A stretch of DNA of 64,000 nt, taken from positions 4,355,625 to 4,419,624 of the forward strand of contig JAINUG010000020.1 in assembly GCA_029706075.1 (NCBI GenBank). Direction: 5' to 3'. The notes beneath the pieces are model-generated. The model had not been told where the DNA came from, did not search any database, and worked only from the letters and a program-made list of their open reading frames with translations. Source of the stretch: Aldrovandia affinis. Lineage: Eukaryota > Chordata > Actinopteri > Notacanthiformes > Halosauridae. This document shows positions 1 to 11,857 of this stretch, piece after piece; the first letter of the stretch is position 1; every line of letters starts with the position of its first letter. A program made the translations under genes and the position numbers.

Positions 1-775
1 GGAGGCAGGTTGAGAGAGCCAGGTTTGGAATTTTGCCAGAACATCTCTACTCTTTTGATAAGTGCCATGAGATATTCAATAATCACAGCCAGGGTCTCAA
101 TTTAACATCTAATCGCCACAAAAGACACAATTAGCTTGCTGAGCTAAAGACCCGAGTCCCCAGCCAAAGCAACTAATCGTACTCTTATTGACGTCACTTT
201 CTGCAGCGGACGCTCACGTGCTTAACTCATGTCTCGGCAACAACTACGTACCTAATATATAGGTCAATTTTTTTTTAACAGGGCATACATATAATCCACA
301 AACATTTGGTCTACATTTACTATTTTACATCTTTATTTACCTCTATGTTTACTATTTTACATCTTTATTTACCTCTACATTTACCTTATTTACCAGTCCT
401 ACATTCCTACATTGAAATCATTCAATTGAAAACATTCATGTAGGAAGCTTCTTTAAGTGTCTTAAAATAATAAAATCAAAGTTAAGATCCTCAATTGTGT
501 TCCAGTTTACCTTTTAAATTATCATTGTTCTGAGCTAACTATTTTTTAGTGATGTCACCCATCAACTGCATATTACTTTTTGCTTAATTATGTCCCAATG
601 TTCTAATATTAGTTCTAACATTTGCTTACTTCATGGTCGATCATTTAAACTATAACAAAAATTGTAAGAATGTTGTAGTCTTTTATTATAATCAGGGGAT
701 CAGAGTAGACTAAATATTTTTATAAAACTGCTCACTGGCTGTCACTGCTTTAAGGCCTGTACCCACATGCTAATG

Positions 776-1157
776 CTAATTCTCCACTCCGCTCCTATCA
801 GTTGGTATAACCTTATACAGATTGCAGAGGAAATGTCTTTTTAGGTATTTCCGAAACCTGGGATCTCTGACTCCATAGATGATGGGGCTGAGGAACCGAG
901 GGAGGATGTAGACGATTAGATAGGTGGAGTAGCGGATGTCTAAGATCTGCGCGGGGAACAAATTGCTGAGGACAGCCTCGATGCTGGGGTAGATGTAGGA
1001 GAGCACGCACATGAGGAGCTGAGCTCCGTGCAGGAGGATGGTGTTTCTGGCCCGCTTGGCGGAGCTCCTCTCTGTGGACAGGGCCCGGGCCGCGAACAGC
1101 ACCCGCAGGTAGGTGTACAACAAGGTGAGGAACATGTTTAAAAATACAGACCATCCA
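776..1157 (-). CDS. Olfactory receptor, OR131-2-like, 3' part only
   Basis: This is the C-terminal part of a seven-transmembrane odorant receptor. The frame stays open from the assembly gap at 1158 and ends at a stop at 776. Visible features are the end of TM5 (LYTYLRVLFAA), the conserved TM6 block ARNTILLHGAQLLMC, and TM7 with SPIIYGVRDPRFRKY. These align with the intact receptor at 4402-5394 but with many substitutions, so it is a separate paralogue, not a third copy of the recent duplication. The start and TM1-4 would lie in the gap. Placement in the OR131-2-like group is from remembered family motifs. Expression would be expected in olfactory neurons (family knowledge). Confidence 0.75.
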
Positions 1158-1257
1158 NNNNNNNNNNNNNNNNNNNNNNNNNNNNNNNNNNNNNNNNNNN
1201 NNNNNNNNNNNNNNNNNNNNNNNNNNNNNNNNNNNNNNNNNNNNNNNNNNNNNNNNN
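1158..1257. other. Assembly gap (100 N)
   Basis: A run of exactly 100 N, the usual placeholder for a gap of unknown size. It removes the 5' half of the receptor at 776-1157 and the left edge of the first tandem-duplication copy. Confidence 0.98.
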
Positions 1258-1383
1258 CATTACTTTGAATTTTATATAATTGACAATATATGATTTATTT
1301 TGGTGCTAGATTTGTCAAATAATTTTTGATTTTGACTAATTACTTTAACTACGTTTTGGCAGTTACCTGTACAAGGACCACTG

Positions 1384-3000
1384 ATTTTGCTTAATAGCAA
1401 TGTAATGCCTAAATGGAGGAAACACCAACATAAAGTGTCTTAATAGGATGTTGGATCACCAAGAGCTGCCAGAACAATTCAATGCACCTTGGCATAGGTT
1501 CTCTAAGTGTCTGGAATGCTATTGGAGGAATGCAACACTATTCTTCTTCCCAGTCCATCATTTGGTGTTTTGTTGATGTTCAGATTCTGCCCAGAATCTC
1601 CCGTAAGAAGTGTTCAATTGGGTTGAGATCTGGGCCCGTATTCACAAATAATTTTATCTTACCACTAGAGTACTTCTAAATCGCACTAAAACCTTTTAGT
1701 TAGGAGTCCCACCTTAAAAAAACCTATTCACAAAGCTCCCTAAGTCAAACTCTTACTAAGGAATTCCTAGAATTGTGAAACTAAGAGTGAGGCGGGAGTT
1801 GACGCTGTTGCTAAGGATGACGTTGTTTCTCGAACGAGCTTACTGAATGCCCACAGTGATTGGCTGATATAGGGGATGGGTCTCGGCTGTCTGCGGATCA
1901 ACCCCAACGTTCGCACGCATATGATCCGCGGATTAATAGCTAAATTGAACCATCATAGAAAAATACAAATAAAGCGCTGTTATATAAAACCATATGTTTT
2001 GGTTTGCTTGTTTTTCATACTAAATGCCTTTCTGGGAGGCATGTTTAGAAAACGCCGACGAATTAACTAGAATTGAAACATTAGCGATCTTTTATTTTTT
2101 TATTAAATTAATTCAGGCATAAGACCACCTAGTTACATCGCCTAAGGCGTACTGAATCTAAAATGTATTTTGTGAAATTTTCGAATAAAGATTTAGTGAA
2201 ATAACTTAAATTGAAAAACTGAAATTATCATTCATTAAATTCCTTGAGAATAGTTCCTGGCAATTTTTGGTGGAAAGCAGCGCCTTTGGTCCGTTATTAT
2301 TATTTTTGCTGATCGAAAAATGATCCGATGCACCCTATTATATTCTAATAAAGATTCTAAAATACAAATGTACGCTACGTGTCACTGATTTAACATGAAA
2401 CCAAGAATACCGACTAGTCAATTGGTTACATGTCTGCATCTCGTAAACAATCACCGGTATCTATATATAATATATATAATATTATATATATAATACCCTC
2501 AGCATTGAGGCTAGTACCTTTATGAGCTCTGTATCATTCAAATATCTCCAGTGTTGACGTGAGTCCTCTTGCCTGCGTCTAACTTCTCCTGGACTTAGGG
2601 GCTGTTTTTAGCTCTCAAACCCTTTGTGAAATACTCTTATCCCAAAATGTAGGACTCCTAAATTTATGAGTGACACGCCCATTATTTTTGGGACTTGCTC
2701 CTAAATTCGAGTTACGACCAACTTTACCCTTAAAATTCTTTGTGAATACGGGCCCTGGTGACTGAGACTGCCATGACATATGGTTTCATCATGCTCATCA
2801 AACCATTCAGTGACCACTCATGCTCTGTGGATGGGGCACTGTCATCCTGGAAGAGACCACTCCCATCAGGATAGAAATACTTCACCATAGGATGAAGATG
2901 ATCACTCAGAATGGCTTTGTATTTATTGGTGCTTACCTTGCTCTTTAAGGGGTTGTGGACCTAAAGCATGCCGGGCCACCAGAATCCTTCACCTGCTCAT
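1384..3000 (-). mobile_element. Tc1-like transposon remnant, interrupted (copy 1)
   Basis: The parts 1384-1632 and 2755-3000 match the remembered reverse complement of a common fish Tc1/mariner transposase region: the 'ggaggaaacaccaacataaa' start, the GTTCAATTGGGTTGAGATCTGG block and the ACTGAGACTGCCATGACATA block. The element is decayed and has no long reading frame. It is split by the Harbinger-like insertion at 1633-2754. The family call is from memory. Confidence 0.65.
1633..2754. mobile_element. Harbinger-like non-autonomous element (copy 1)
   Basis: About 1.1 kb bounded by inverted termini GGCCCGTATTCACAAA and TTTGTGAATACGGGCC. A 3-bp CTG lies on each side (1630-1632 and 2755-2757); removing the insert and one CTG restores GATCTGGTGACTGAG of the host Tc1-like element. 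A 3-bp C-W-G duplication is typical of PIF/Harbinger elements. No transposase frame is visible. This copy has lost short stretches relative to copy 2. Confidence 0.7.
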
Positions 3001-3008
3001 ATATGTAC

Positions 3009-3040
3009 TGTACATACATACATACATACATACATACAGT
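3009..3040. repeat. (CATA)n microsatellite
   Basis: Tetranucleotide run in copy 1 of the duplication; the counterpart at about 10457-10492 is two or more units longer, as expected for slippage after duplication. Confidence 0.9.
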
Positions 3041-3730
3041 ATCTGACTAAAAATGGACAGATATGTTTGTGTGATGTGTTATGTTTGAAATCTGTACAAT
3101 TTAATTTCTGTTTCTAAAAATCTCATGAAATCATACACAGTTATAAAGAATGTGCATATTTTATTATTTGTACAACATTGTTTAAACAAAAGGACAGAAT
3201 AACAGTGCAATGTGAAGAAAAAAAGGAAAAAAACAACAAACAAAAATATGATTAATATCTTTAAATAATTTCCCCATTCATCTACTATTTTCACATTTCA
3301 TATTAAAATAAAAGGGAATGAAGATGACAAATTATCTAATGAGGAAAAAACAACAAAACAAATCAAACTTAGGAAAAGCATTTGAATGAATGCACCAATC
3401 ATTTTTAAACTGGCCTTCAAATAGTAATTTATTTAGTTTGTACTAATCCATCCATACAACTGAACAGGATTAGGGTTATACTGTATAATACACTTTCAAT
3501 CATTTATTAAGATTTTTCCAGAAAATGCTAAACTGATAATGAAAATAGTACATTACTCTGCTGTACTATTGTTGCAATTTTGTTCAAGTTTATGTAATGT
3601 AGGTGGGGTCATAATGATAAGTGATTCAGTGTTTATTACCACAGAAAGAACACATTCACACTTGTCAATTCACAATTTTGTTTCAAATGACAAGGAAACA
3701 GAATTCAATACATTTTGAGTTTGTCATTTA

Positions 3731-3962
3731 CAGTACATTCGGAAAGTATTCAGACCCCTTCACTTTTTCCACATTTTGTTATGTTACAGCCTTATCAGAT
3801 ATTTCAGTTTTTTATTTGTAATAAATTTGCTTTGTATTTATGGGGTATTGTGTGTAGATTAATGAGGAAAAACATGAATTTAATCCATTTTAGAATAAGA
3901 CTGTAACATAACAAAATGTGGAAAAAGTGATGGGGTCTGAATACTTTCCGAATGCACTGTAC
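3731..3962. mobile_element. Tc1-type inverted-repeat element (copy 1)
   Basis: A ~230-bp element with long inverted termini: GCATTCGGAAAGTATTCAGA-type ends flanked by TA, continuing inward to ACATTTTGTTATGTTACAG on both arms. This is the familiar terminus of fish Tc1-like transposons, here internally deleted to a MITE-like form with no transposase. Confidence 0.85.
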
Positions 3963-4401
3963 ATTACACTATGTCTGTGCTTAGTAGGCACTTTTTCTTA
4001 CTTTTGGCATTCTGACACATTCTGATGGCCATCTACAGTTTATCTATTATGGAAATATGCAGGGACAGGGCTATGGCTTTTGGCAGAGTGTATAAACCAT
4101 ACTTTTGTGTCAGGGCCAGTTATAGAATGCACTCTCCCCAGCCTTTCACACAAGGTGAAACTAATAAATGATTATCAAGGAGGAAAATGAGCCCAAACCA
4201 CTATATTATCATTGTAGTAATTATTCTAGCATTGATGTTTGCATTAAAAGGAAGGGACCTGTAATACAAATTTCTTCATAGTAAGTCACAAGGTGCAGAG
4301 GACTCTTATTTTTACGGAAAGTATTTTTGTTCTGCTTGTCCACATCAGCTCTGAGAATAAACAAATATTAAAACACAATTCACAACTCCCTGCCGTCTGA
4401 T

Positions 4402-5394
4402 CTAAAGTGATGGCTTTACTCTGGGACTGGTGACACACCTGATAGTGGACATGTTCTTGTGGTGGCTGGTTACCGTCACATTGCACAACAGGTACATCTT
4501 GAAATACTTCCGGAAGGCCTCGTCCCTGAGACCGTAGATGATGGGACTGCCAAGCCTCGGCAAAATATGAATTATGACATAGCTGGTGAATCGTATCTCC
4601 AGTAAATTCATGGGAAACATATATAAGAGCGCAGTATTTAAGACGGGGCCTACGTAGGTGAGCATACACATCAGAAGTTGTGCGGCATGAAGTAGGATGG
4701 TGTTGCGCGCCTTGCTGGCGTCTGCGCTCATCGCCGTGGCAGCGAACAGAATCCTGAAGTAAGTGTAGACCAGGATAAGCCACACAAAGGACAGGTAGAT
4801 GGCATGCCAGATGTTCTTCTTCTTCAGCATGACGGCCTGGCGGAATACCACGTCCCGGCTGCAGAAGATGGATGAGCGGAAGAACTCTTTTGGCTCCGTG
4901 GCCAGGAGCATAAACACGTCGGCCAGGATGGGGAGAGCCCCCAAGGTCCAGATGATGCCAATGAGATTGTAGGTTCTGTGCACGGTGCAAATTTGGGTGT
5001 GGCGCAGTGGTTCGCAAATAGCGATGTACCGCTCGATGGCCATGCTCGCCACATTCAGGGGGGTGTTGACGGTGGTGGAGATGGCGATTACCAGTAAGAA
5101 GCAACAGAAGGAGACGTTGATTTTGAAAAAGATGTAGGCGATCAGGTTTAACAGGACAGCGATGGTTAATTGGATCATGTCATTGATGACCATGTGAACA
5201 AAGAGGATGTAACGCGGATTACCGTTGAAGATCTCGTGCCTCAAGAAGGTGTGCACCAAGGTACCGTTTATGTAGTTGATGGAGAAGCAGAGCGCCACTA
5301 CGATCATGTTCTTGGCCAGAGCGGTCTCAAACGTGTCCCTCACCTGGGTGTAGGATATGTTCCTTTCCGTGCTGTTGACCACTGAGAGGTTCAT
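4402..5394 (-). CDS. Olfactory receptor, OR131-2-like, intact
   Basis: A single-exon class A GPCR of 330 aa. N-terminal N-glycosylation sequons (NLSV, NISY) precede TM1. Family motifs are the TM3/ICL2 block MAIERYIAICEPLRH, the TM6 block ARNTILLHAAQLLMC and TM7 GSPIIYGLRDEAFRKYF. The start at 5394 gives a normal glycosylated N-terminus; the stop at 4402 leaves a ~30-residue cytoplasmic tail. It should couple to olfactory G protein in ciliated sensory neurons (family knowledge). Ligand is unknown. The OR131-2-like name rests on remembered family motifs. It lies in copy 1 of the tandem duplication. Confidence 0.88.
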   Translation of the reverse strand: MNLSVVNSTERNISYTQVRDTFETALAKNMIVVALCFSINYINGTLVHTFLRHEIFNGNPRYILFVHMVINDMIQLTIAVLLNLIAYIFFKINVSFCCFLLVIAISTTVNTPLNVASMAIERYIAICEPLRHTQICTVHRTYNLIGIIWTLGALPILADVFMLLATEPKEFFRSSIFCSRDVVFRQAVMLKKKNIWHAIYLSFVWLILVYTYFRILFAATAMSADASKARNTILLHAAQLLMCMLTYVGPVLNTALLYMFPMNLLEIRFTSYVIIHILPRLGSPIIYGLRDEAFRKYFKMYLLCNVTVTSHHKNMSTIRCVTSPRVKPSL

Positions 5395-6511
5395 GGCTTC
5401 AGCTCCAGACCCTGTTAATTAACAGACATGTATTCTACATATGCAGATGTGGTCACTTTAATGTCTGTTTATTTATGCTTATGCTTATTTGTTGTTATTT
5501 CTCTCCATAAAAGTAACATCCTATTGATTGATAGACTGACACTGAACAATTAGGATTGTTTGGTCTCCCATAAAAGAAACGAGATTCTAATTCTTTTTTA
5601 ATTTTTTTGTGAAAGGTTTCAGTCCACACTGTGATACACTGATTTATTATAAATCCATTTGTATGATATAAAAACAAACATAGAGAACATAGATATGTGA
5701 CACGTAGTACAGTGAAAAAAACTGAATCCTGAGAAATTAATCTCAAATGTTCTTATAAATGAAATGAAGGGATTATAACCTACCTCTGTTTTTCAGCATA
5801 AAGAAGGTGAGAGGAACTTTTTTTAAACCAGCAAAACCAGCATTCAAATTTGTGAATTTTGAATCTGCCTATGCATGAATTTATATAGGCCAAAAAGTGA
5901 CTGGGGATTTGTTTGATACAGAAAGGTGTGGCCCACTGCGTACAGATGTGCATGCACGCACATGCGCAAAAGGCACCAAAATGTTAGACAAAGGGGAAAT
6001 TTGAGCACCAGTGTTACCATGCACTCACATTATATGTTATCTCTTTCTGCAATAGAACATTATGGGCATTTTTCTATTCACAAATTAAATTTCAATACAT
6101 TTCTTGAATTGACTGAATTTAAACAGAATTGATCCCAACCCTGATGGCCTTTAGAAAAGAGATTCAAATGGATATTAATCTGGAAAGGAGATATTTGTCC
6201 AGGACAATTATATATATAAGTCAGGATTAAATAATATTTATTAAAGATTTATGGACATATTAAACAGTAGAGGCTATATATTTTAATGAATTGCTAATGG
6301 TAACCCTCTTTTATTTAATGATGAATTATCATTGGTCGCACATTTGAGAAATGTAATACTTTATATGTATATTTAAGTATAACTTAGTATAAATATAATA
6401 CTTAAATTACATTGTCTTCATGTCATTAGATCAGAATATCTTAAACACTGTAAAAATCTATTAGCAATTATACAATGGAAATACAGAGTAAAGTAATATA
6501 ATATAATAATA

Positions 6512-6657
6512 TATGCCATTTAGCAGACGCTTTTATCCAAAGCAACTTACAGTACTGAATGCATACATTTTCACTATATGTGGTCCCAGTGGGAATTGAA
6601 CCCGCAACCTAAGTGTTGCCAACGCCATGCTCTACCTACTGAGCGACACAGAAACAT
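6512..6657 (-). mobile_element. tRNA-derived SINE with L2-type tail
   Basis: Read on the minus strand it has a tRNA-like head with A box (GCTCAGTAGGTAGAGCATGG type) and B box (GGTTCAATTCC), then a tail ending TGGATAAAAGCGTCTGCTAA, the L2/UnaL2-type 3' end. Similar copies lie at 13971, 22820, 36556, 38868 and 44390. It is present in both duplication copies, so it predates the duplication. Confidence 0.8.
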
Positions 6658-7369
6658 GTATTCAGAGTAAATACAGAGTAAACTTTAAAAAGTATTACAA
6701 AAACATATTGTAAAATAAACGAAAAACGATTTAAATGTCAGATCTGGAACCATCTCAAATTTCTCTAATATATTTATTTATAGTAATGCAATATACTTTA
6801 TGAAACTTTGAACATCATACTGTGAACATCATACTTTTCACGATTTATAGGTCTCTTAAACAGTGGCTACTATGTGCCACATTCTGTACAAGCATCCTCA
6901 TCCTCATGCATCATTGCCTCTATATTTAAGTATAAAGCCAGCCTTGGCTTTAAAAGAATTTACATACAACCCATTATGTGACTGTTTATGTAATACAAAA
7001 ACAAGCAGTGTCAGTGAAATTCTGTAACACCTTTCAACAAAGTTTACTCCCCTTTCATGCAGCCAGTGAAAAGGCCCATCTGACTTAATGGATATATCAG
7101 GTGTTTTGAAATTTCATATTCTTCTATAACCCGTTTATTCAAATTGTAGCAGGTGTTCATTGAACATTCCCGTCAAAACTAAAAGTACAGTGTTAGTATC
7201 AAGCAGGAATTCCTCATTGCACATACAAAGCTTTTCTATCAATCAATATGCTGCAACAGGGCCGTTTTCTACTATCAGCAAATTAAGCGACCACTTAGGG
7301 CCCCATGGCTGCTAGGGGGGCTCCCTCGCCCCCAAGTGTTGAACTAGAAGCAAGTACTATATACATGTT

Positions 7370-7760
7370 AAACTCACAATGGTTAAAATGAGAAATGTAT
7401 TTAATGTATTTAAGAGACTCAAAACCCACCTTTTCAGACTCCACTACCACTGAATTCTGTACATCTAGCCTATTGTCATCACCACTGCCAACTTGCTCAA
7501 CACTTCTTGTACATGTATCTCTGCCTTCTCATTTAATAATAAAAAAAAGAAAACCCCCACAAAAACACGAACCTTTTCCTTCGCAGTGTTACAGGTATGG
7601 TATGCAGCTGCCTACAACTATGTCTGTCGCTGTATTACTGCACTGATCTCGTGCGCAATCTATGATTGTTCCTACCATGTATTAATGCACATCTTGAAAG
7701 TCGCTCTGGATAAGAGCGTCTGCTAAATGCCTAAAATGTACATGCAAATGTAATGTGTAG
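7370..7760 (+). mobile_element. L2-clade LINE 3' end (copy 1)
   Basis: One frame reads RLKTHLFRLHYH then stop, the typical C-terminus of fish L2 ORF2. It is followed by a 3' UTR and the tail AGTCGCTCTGGATAAGAGCG...TCTGCTAAATGCC. Severely 5'-truncated. The tail matches the SINEs nearby. Confidence 0.78.
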
Positions 7761-7789
7761 AATAGACATCATTCTTGCTATTGTATAAC

Positions 7790-8093
7790 AGGATAGGAAA
7801 CGGTCTGACTGTGGGAAACGGGTCTCACCTTAATTGTACACAGGTGGACTGACATAATTGTGTGACCTCTGAAGACAATTGATTGCACCACAATTTATTT
7901 AGGTGTGTCTTAGAAAAAGGGGTGAATACTCATGCAATCAATTATTGTCTGTTTTTTATTTGTAACTAATTAACAAAAAGCTTTAGTTGCGGTTTTTTTC
8001 ACATTATAGAGTATTTTGTCTCGATCAGTGGCAAGAAATCCCAATTAAATTAATTTTGATTCCATGAATTAAGAAAATAAAATTTGAAAAATA
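7790..8093. mobile_element. Tc1-like 3' terminal fragment, cut by duplication breakpoint (copy 1)
   Basis: The segment with GGTGAATACTCATGCAATCA is a common terminal region of fish Tc1-like elements. In copy 2 (15245-15584) it runs on to GAATACTTTTTATACCCACT at the true end. Here it stops at about 8093, marking the duplication junction. Confidence 0.65.
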
Positions 8094-8651
8094 GGTCAGT
8101 GGGTAGGGTATTTGATTGACACACCTTAACAATGAAAACAACCTTAAGTGATGAAAGTTCTCTCAATTTCAATTTGATAAAAATGGTTGCGAATAGAAAT
8201 TGCAGTGCATCAAATTAATTAAAATGAGGGTGAATAAATGCATTTCAAGGCGATTTGATAAAACTGTTATTTAATCAAATTGTTCTGTTGTTTTATATAA
8301 TTGACAATATATGATTTCTTTTGGTGCTAGATTTGTCAAATAATTTTTGATTTTGACTAATTACTTTAACTACGTTTTGGCAGTTACCTGTACAAGGACC
8401 ACTGATTTTGCTTAATAGCAATGTAATGCCTAAATGAAGGAAACACCAACATAAAGTGTCTTAATAGGATGTTGGATCACCAAGAGCTGCCAGAACAATT
8501 CAATGCACCTTGGCATAGGTTCTCTAAGTGTCTGGAATGCTATTGGAGGAATGCAACACTATTCTTCTTCCCAGTCCATCATTTGGTGTTTTGTTGATGT
8601 TCAGATTCTGCTCCAGAATCTCCCGTAAGTGTTCAATTGGGTTGAGATCTG

Positions 8652-10197
8652 GGCCCGTATTCACAAATAATTTTATCTTACCACTAGGAGTACTTCTAAA
8701 TCGCACTAAAACCTTTTAGTTAGGAGTCCCACCTTAAAACCTATTCACAAAGCTCCTAAGTCAAACTCTTACTAAGGAATTCCTAGAATTGTGAAACTAA
8801 GAGTGAGAGCGGGGTTGACGTCGTTGCTAAGGATGACGTTGTTTCTCATGAACGAGTTTACTCAGAATGCCCACAGTGATTGGCTGATATAGGGGATGGG
8901 TCTCTCCCCGCGTACGGATCAACCCCCACGGTTCGGCACGCATATGATCCGCGGATTAATATCTAAATTGAACCATCATAGAAAAATACAAATACAGCCG
9001 CTGTTATATAAACCATATATGTTTTGGTTTGCTTTGTTTTTCATACTAAATGCCTTTCTGGGAGGCATGTTTTTAGAAACGCGACCGAATTAACTAGAAT
9101 TGAAACATTAGCGATCTTTTATTTTTTTATTAAATTAATTCAGGCATAAGACCACCCTAGTTACATCGCCTAAGGCGTACTGAATCTAAAAATGTATTTT
9201 GTGAAATTTTCGAATAAAGATTTAGTGAAATAACTTAGGGCGGCACGGTGGTGCAGTGGATAGCACTGTCGCCTCACAGCAAGAAGGTCTCGGGTTCGAA
9301 TCCAGGCCGGGGGCCTTTCTGTGCGGAGTTTGCATGTTCTCCCCGTGTCCGCGTGGGTTTCCTCCGGGTACTCCGGTTTCCTCCCACAGTCCAAAGACAT
9401 GCACGTTAGGCTAATTGGAGAGTCTAAATTGCCCGTAGGTATGAGTGTGTGAGTGAATGGTGTGTGTGCCCTGTGATGGATTGGCGACCTGTCCAGGGTG
9501 TATTCCTGCCTCTCGCCCGGAACGCATGCTGGGATAGGCTCCAGCACCCCCCCGCGACCCTGACCAGGAATAAGCGGCTTAGACAATGGATGGATGGATG
9601 GATGGATGAAATAACTTAAATTGAAAAACTGAAATTATCATTCATTAAATTCCTTGAGAATAGTTCCTGGCAATTTTTGGTGAAAACGCGCCTTTGGTCC
9701 CGTTATTATTATTTTTTGCTGATCCGAAAAATGATCCGATGCACCCCTATTATATTCTAATAAAGATTCTAAAATACAAATGTACGCTACGTGTCACTGA
9801 TTTAACATGAAACCAAGAATACCGACTAGTCAATTGGTTACATGTCTGCATCTCGTAAACAATCACCAGGTATCTATATATAATATATATAATATTATAT
9901 ATATAATACCCTCGCGATTGAGGCGGTACCTTTTTATGAGCTCTGTATCATTCAATATCTCCAGTGTTGACGCGATTGCGACAACGATTGCCGCCAGCAG
10001 AGTCCTCTTGCCTGCTTCTAACTTCTCCTGGACTTAGGGGCTGTTTTTAGCTCTCAAACCCTTTGTGAAATACTCTTATCCCAAAAATGTAGGACTCCTA
10101 AATTTATGAGTGACACGCCCATTATTTTTGGGACTTGCTCCTAAATTCCGGAGTTACGACCAACTTTTACCCTTAAAATTCTTTGTGAATACGGGCC
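8652..10197. mobile_element. Harbinger-like element with nested SINE (copy 2)
   Basis: Same inverted termini and CTG flanks (8649-8651, 10198-10200) as copy 1. It is longer because it contains a SINE (9238-9606) and retains short CpG-containing stretches missing from copy 1, for example about 9970-10005. Confidence 0.7.
9238..9606 (+). mobile_element. tRNA-derived SINE, RTE-type tail, with 12-bp TSD
   Basis: The head GGCGGCACGGTGGTGCAGTG and GGTTCGAATCC are tRNA-like A and B boxes. The tail GAATAAGCGGCTTAGACAAT then (GGAT)n resembles the 3' end of the LINE at 34116-36098. TSD TGAAATAACTTA is at 9226-9237 and 9607-9618. The empty site survives in copy 1 at 2197-2208, so insertion followed the duplication. 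A second copy is at 22130-22500. Confidence 0.9.
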
Positions 10198-10456
10198 CTG
10201 GTGACTGAGACTGCCATGACATATGGTTTCATCATTCTCATCAAACCATTCAGTGACCACTCATGCTCTGTGGATGGGGCACTGTCATCCTGGAAGAGAC
10301 CACTCCCATCAGGATAGAAATACTTCACCATAGGATGAAGGTGATCACTCAGAATGGCTTTGTATTTATTGGTGCTTACCTTGCTCTTTAAGGGGTTGTG
10401 TGGACCTAAAGCATGCCGGAGCCACCAGAATCCTTCACCTGCTCATATATGTACTG

Positions 10457-10492
10457 TACATACATACATACATACATACATACATACATACA
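10457..10492. repeat. (CATA)n microsatellite
   Basis: Counterpart of 3009-3040, slightly expanded. Confidence 0.9.
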
Positions 10493-11186
10493 GTATCTGA
10501 CTAAAAATGGACAGATATGTTTGTGTGATGTGTTATGTTTGAAATCTGTACAATTTAATTTCTGTTTCTAAAAATCTCATGAAATCATACACAGTTATAA
10601 AGAATGTGCATATTTTATTATTTGTACAACATTGTTTAAACAAAAGGACAGAATAACAGTGCAATGTGAAGAAAAAAAAGGAAAAAAACAACAAACAAAA
10701 ATATGATTAATATCTTTAAATAATTTCCCCATTCATCTACTATTTTCACATTTCATATTAAAATTAAAGGGAATGAAGATGACAAATTATCTAATGAGGA
10801 AAAAACAACAAAACAAATCAAACTTAGGAAAAGCATTTGAATGAATGCACCAATCATTTTTAAACTGGCCTTCAAATAGTAATTTATTTAGTTTGTACTA
10901 ATCCATCCATACAACTGAACAGGATTAGGGTTATACTGTATAATACACTTTCAATCATTTATTAAGATTTTTCCAGAAAATGCTAAACTGATAATGAAAA
11001 TAGTACATTACTCTGCTGTACTATTGTTGCAATTTTGTTCAAGTTTATGTAATGTAGGTGGGGTCATAATGATAAGTGATTCAGTGTTTATTACCACAGA
11101 AAAGAACACATTCACACTTGTCAATTCACAATTTTGTTTCAAATGACAAGGAAACAGAATTCAATACATTTTGAGTTTGTCATTTA

Positions 11187-11418
11187 CAGTACATTCGGAA
11201 AGTATTCAGACCCCTTCACTTTTTCCACATTTTGTTATGTTACAGCCTTATCAGATATTTCAGTTTTTTATTTGTAATAAATTTGCTTTGTATTTATGGG
11301 GTATTGTGTGTAGATTAATGAGGAAAAACATGAATTTAATCCATTTTAGAATAAGACTGTAACATAACAAAATGTGGAAAAAGTGATGGGGTCTGAATAC
11401 TTTCCGAATGCACTGTAC
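11187..11418. mobile_element. Tc1-type inverted-repeat element (copy 2)
   Basis: Duplicate of 3731-3962, with the same inverted termini and TA flanks; essentially identical. Confidence 0.85.
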
Positions 11419-11857
11419 ATTACACTATGTCTGTGCTTAGTAGGCACTTTTTCTTACTTTTGGCATTCTGACACATTCTGATGGCCATCTACAGTTTATC
11501 TATTATGGAAATATGCAGGGACAGGGCTATGGCTTTTGGCAGAGTGTATAAACCATACTTTTGTGTCAGGGCCAGTTATAGAATGCACTCTCCCCAGCCT
11601 TTCACACAAGGTGAAACTAATAAATGATTATCAAGGAGGAAAATGAGCCCAAACCACTATATTATCATTGTAGTAATTATTCTAGCATTGATGTTTGCAT
11701 TAAAAGGAAGGGACCTGTAATACAAATTTCTTCATAGTAAGTCACAAGGTGCAGAGGACTCTTATTTTTACGGAAAGTATTTTTGTTCTGCTTGTCCACA
11801 TCAGCTCTGAGAATAAACAAATATTAAAACACAATTCACAACTCCCTGCCGTCTGAT

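Larger units (their letters stand above)
1260..8093. repeat. Tandem segmental duplication, copy 1
   Basis: From about 1272 to 8093 this segment is collinear with 8292-15548 in the same orientation. The offset is 7456 bp through the receptor region. Most of the smaller offset at the left edge (about 7021) is explained by a 381-bp SINE-plus-TSD insertion in copy 2; the rest is small deletions in copy 1. The copy carries a Tc1-like remnant, a Harbinger-like insertion, a Tc1-type inverted-repeat element, an intact olfactory receptor, an L2 tail and part of another Tc1-like element. Over the receptor the copies differ at only a few positions, so the duplication is recent. Confidence 0.93.
8408..10440 (-). 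mobile_element. Tc1-like transposon remnant, interrupted (copy 2)
   Basis: Duplicate of the remnant at 1384-3000: flanks 8408-8651 and 10198-10440 with the Harbinger-like insertion between. No intact transposase. Confidence 0.65.

Noticed and set aside
4286-5104. 272-aa histidine/arginine-rich frame opposite phase to the receptor (and its copy at 11742-12560)
   Set aside because: Frame-shifted shadow of the olfactory receptor on the same strand; no motif of its own.
6512-6657. Genuine tRNA gene (A and B boxes present)
   Set aside because: There is no cloverleaf with a proper anticodon arm, an L2 tail is attached, and several diverged copies exist; it is a SINE head.
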